A DNA stretch of 32,800 nucleotides. It comes from Alphaproteobacteria bacterium (GTDB lineage: Bacteria; Pseudomonadota; Alphaproteobacteria; WRAU01; Hepatincolaceae). Shown here one piece after another: positions 32,501-32,800 of the stretch. The stretch is from the NCBI GenBank assembly GCA_947460385.1, contig CANHGT010000008.1:1-32800 (forward strand), written 5' to 3'. Made by a program: the position numbers and the translations under genes. Numbering within the stretch: the first letter of the stretch is position 1; each line of letters starts with the position of its first letter. The notes beneath the pieces are model-generated. The model had not been told where the DNA came from, ran no database searches, and saw nothing but the letters and a program-made list of their open reading frames with translations.

Positions 32501-32800
32501 CAACCAGATTATAAAGTTCAAATATCTGATTTTGATATAAATTATAAGCCTCATAAAGTTGAAAGATTTTCAGGTGGTTCATTAATTACAAAAAAAGTTT
32601 TTGAGTATGATCAAGCTAGTGAAGTGCTAACCAAAGCTACTATTAGTTATCCAAATAAAGCAGATAGAAATATCACTTATGATTATAGTAAAACTAAGGG
32701 TTCTACTGTTGGAATGAAAGATGCTTTTGATAAAAACATTAAGTATACTTTTTATGACGATGGTAAAATCAAATCTCAATCTTATAATAATATGACTACC
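29591..32800 (+). CDS. Rhs/YD-repeat protein, 3' end off window
   Basis: Open for all 1070 codons to the window edge. AAGGA lies 10 bases before the ATG. The N terminus matches the Rhs/TcC-type opening: FVESKVDERTGLFSTQIELF at 12-31, then LGPNPNIVLQYDPL, YGKGWYIPI, and KLILSSGESYKF. No signal peptide is seen. YD-type repeats follow, such as YDKYDDYGNLLQFTNKDGAV near 415-434, EYDDLGRLYRTTAG near 856, and YTFYDDGKIKSQSYNN at the end. Rhs proteins form a beta-cocoon that encloses a C-terminal toxin, used in contact-dependent or host-directed killing. The core motif and toxin tip must lie beyond 32800. The protein is large (over 1070 aa) and its codon use is like its neighbours. Confidence 0.88.
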   Translation, partial: MESKATNFNSFVESKVDERTGLFSTQIELFNGSANSLLGPNPNIVLQYDPLNSNTEYAYGKGWYIPITMVDFKNRKLILSSGESYKFKTSLFTQDDLLDRKQKTFTLKRNTENNYEITHQGGLKEILVHDSDNNYYLKRQITPGGKYVEYTWGIQIANYRYLTEVKDMFGSVLLKLSYQLGSKIDVVKYPDTEFESSMQLSISNKLLFKSTLNNQPNKFYIYAYDTAKTEFNFLNKITGPFGLFTEITYEYDTSGHQLPNGAGITHFPRVVLASSGKVGEYPLNKTSVNYKYSRTNYFGYGGNSVQWDSDYDHSYRQDPDYIYYTIITDINSGRTLTNTYNRFHLSIKRLEEVVEQDKTMKIENVMDYHDNKNGTNFTQQPPFFQQAKTVQTIYSEVSLKDNKVLSEKTEVISYDKYDDYGNLLQFTNKDGAVTTYEYYPYTGETLNGEVLCPPNGYEIVDKIKSTTITPSLNSEYKDELGSYSLITYTNINAWSKDLTGKDIQVVSSKKLAEASYSIKGDIKTLITSTTNEYYNFNLNAMKTEQDKLIGGLLWKTIDQFKDIKNLTYYEYMFEANSFTNNIYTTPHFDGVNINTNSTVKTVFNSDSILGVNTSEATHAYYNGQEYVSYSLQKIDNKAFITTNESIDAEGKSIKATQKYDFTQTDGFAIVFTDNNGNISEDIYNYQGVLSQTYITYVGGERLLVQDNKYDSELRLIRTIKYDYIDNAEIFDAKGNLKVGSQAIQRTTDVLYDFHDQVKEQIDNNNNFSANITLNNYIDNTQITKMGKDSPLAYSKTLFNIMQQPIEESFYSGNNELLYTVYKKYDTLYRLREIILPAVLFEENTTKLGRKQYLEYDDLGRLYRTTAGLIDNANNFIEDSKIVTETTFWPESPNALLNTLKVDGLLVLEKTYDIHMRESSSQTGNLKYTLEYNSAMSPVEKITQPNNASIKMTYDPYQHFIQTESIVTGGNQPDYKVQISDFDINYKPHKVERFSGGSLITKKVFEYDQASEVLTKATISYPNKADRNITYDYSKTKGSTVGMKDAFDKNIKYTFYDDGKIKSQSYNNMTT

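Overview
This window is very AT-rich chromosomal DNA from a Gram-negative bacterium, most likely an alphaproteobacterial endosymbiont of the Rickettsiales type. The evidence is the order lpxC-bamD-recN, the order rpsB-tsf-pyrH-frr-uppS-cdsA, an Mrp antiporter cluster with several ND-like subunits, dense same-strand gene runs, and a scatter of decaying accessory genes. LpxC, BamD and two lipoproteins indicate an LPS-bearing outer membrane. The genus cannot be fixed from sequence alone. UGA acts as a stop: no conserved gene contains an in-frame TGA.

Layout, left to right. Positions 1-841 (minus strand) hold a partial Abi_2/AbiF-family HEPN gene. It is preceded by a compact unit that looks like a small structured RNA with its own promoter, a GC-rich hairpin and an intrinsic terminator. 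Positions 867-4302 carry lpxC, bamD and recN, read right to left. Positions 4395-11526 are one eight-gene Mrp/Mnh antiporter operon in the order E-F-G-B-C-D-D-D; the B subunit carries the MrpA C-terminal domains at its N terminus, and the last D-type paralogue lacks a key lysine. Positions 11669-15603 are an accessory stretch. It contains an ABC-F ATPase coupled to a DUF4393/Abi-alpha-like protein, a broken YefM-YoeB-type toxin-antitoxin pair, an NtdB-like HAD phosphatase, and a short scar of a second ABC-F gene.

Positions 15634-18677 (minus) form a close-packed run: alpha/beta hydrolase, OmpA-domain lipoprotein, recJ. Positions 18857-21918 (plus) pair a periplasmic LolA-like protein with an MMPL/RND transporter, a combination that suggests lipid or lipoprotein export to the outer membrane. 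Positions 21954-26861 are the translation and envelope block rpsB, tsf, pyrH, frr, uppS, cdsA. It is preceded by a leader RNA with mutually exclusive helices, and there is a terminator after tsf. The usual alphaproteobacterial continuation (dxr, rseP, bamA) is replaced by a 5'-truncated methyltransferase and a uracil permease. From 29591 a large Rhs/YD-repeat protein runs off the right edge, preceded by a strong promoter, a perfect dyad and a 17-codon leader ORF.

The strongest candidates for follow-up are the AbiF-plus-RNA unit at the left edge, the Rhs locus at the right edge, and the rpsB leader switch. No tRNA, rRNA, CRISPR array, intact insertion sequence or replication origin was seen.
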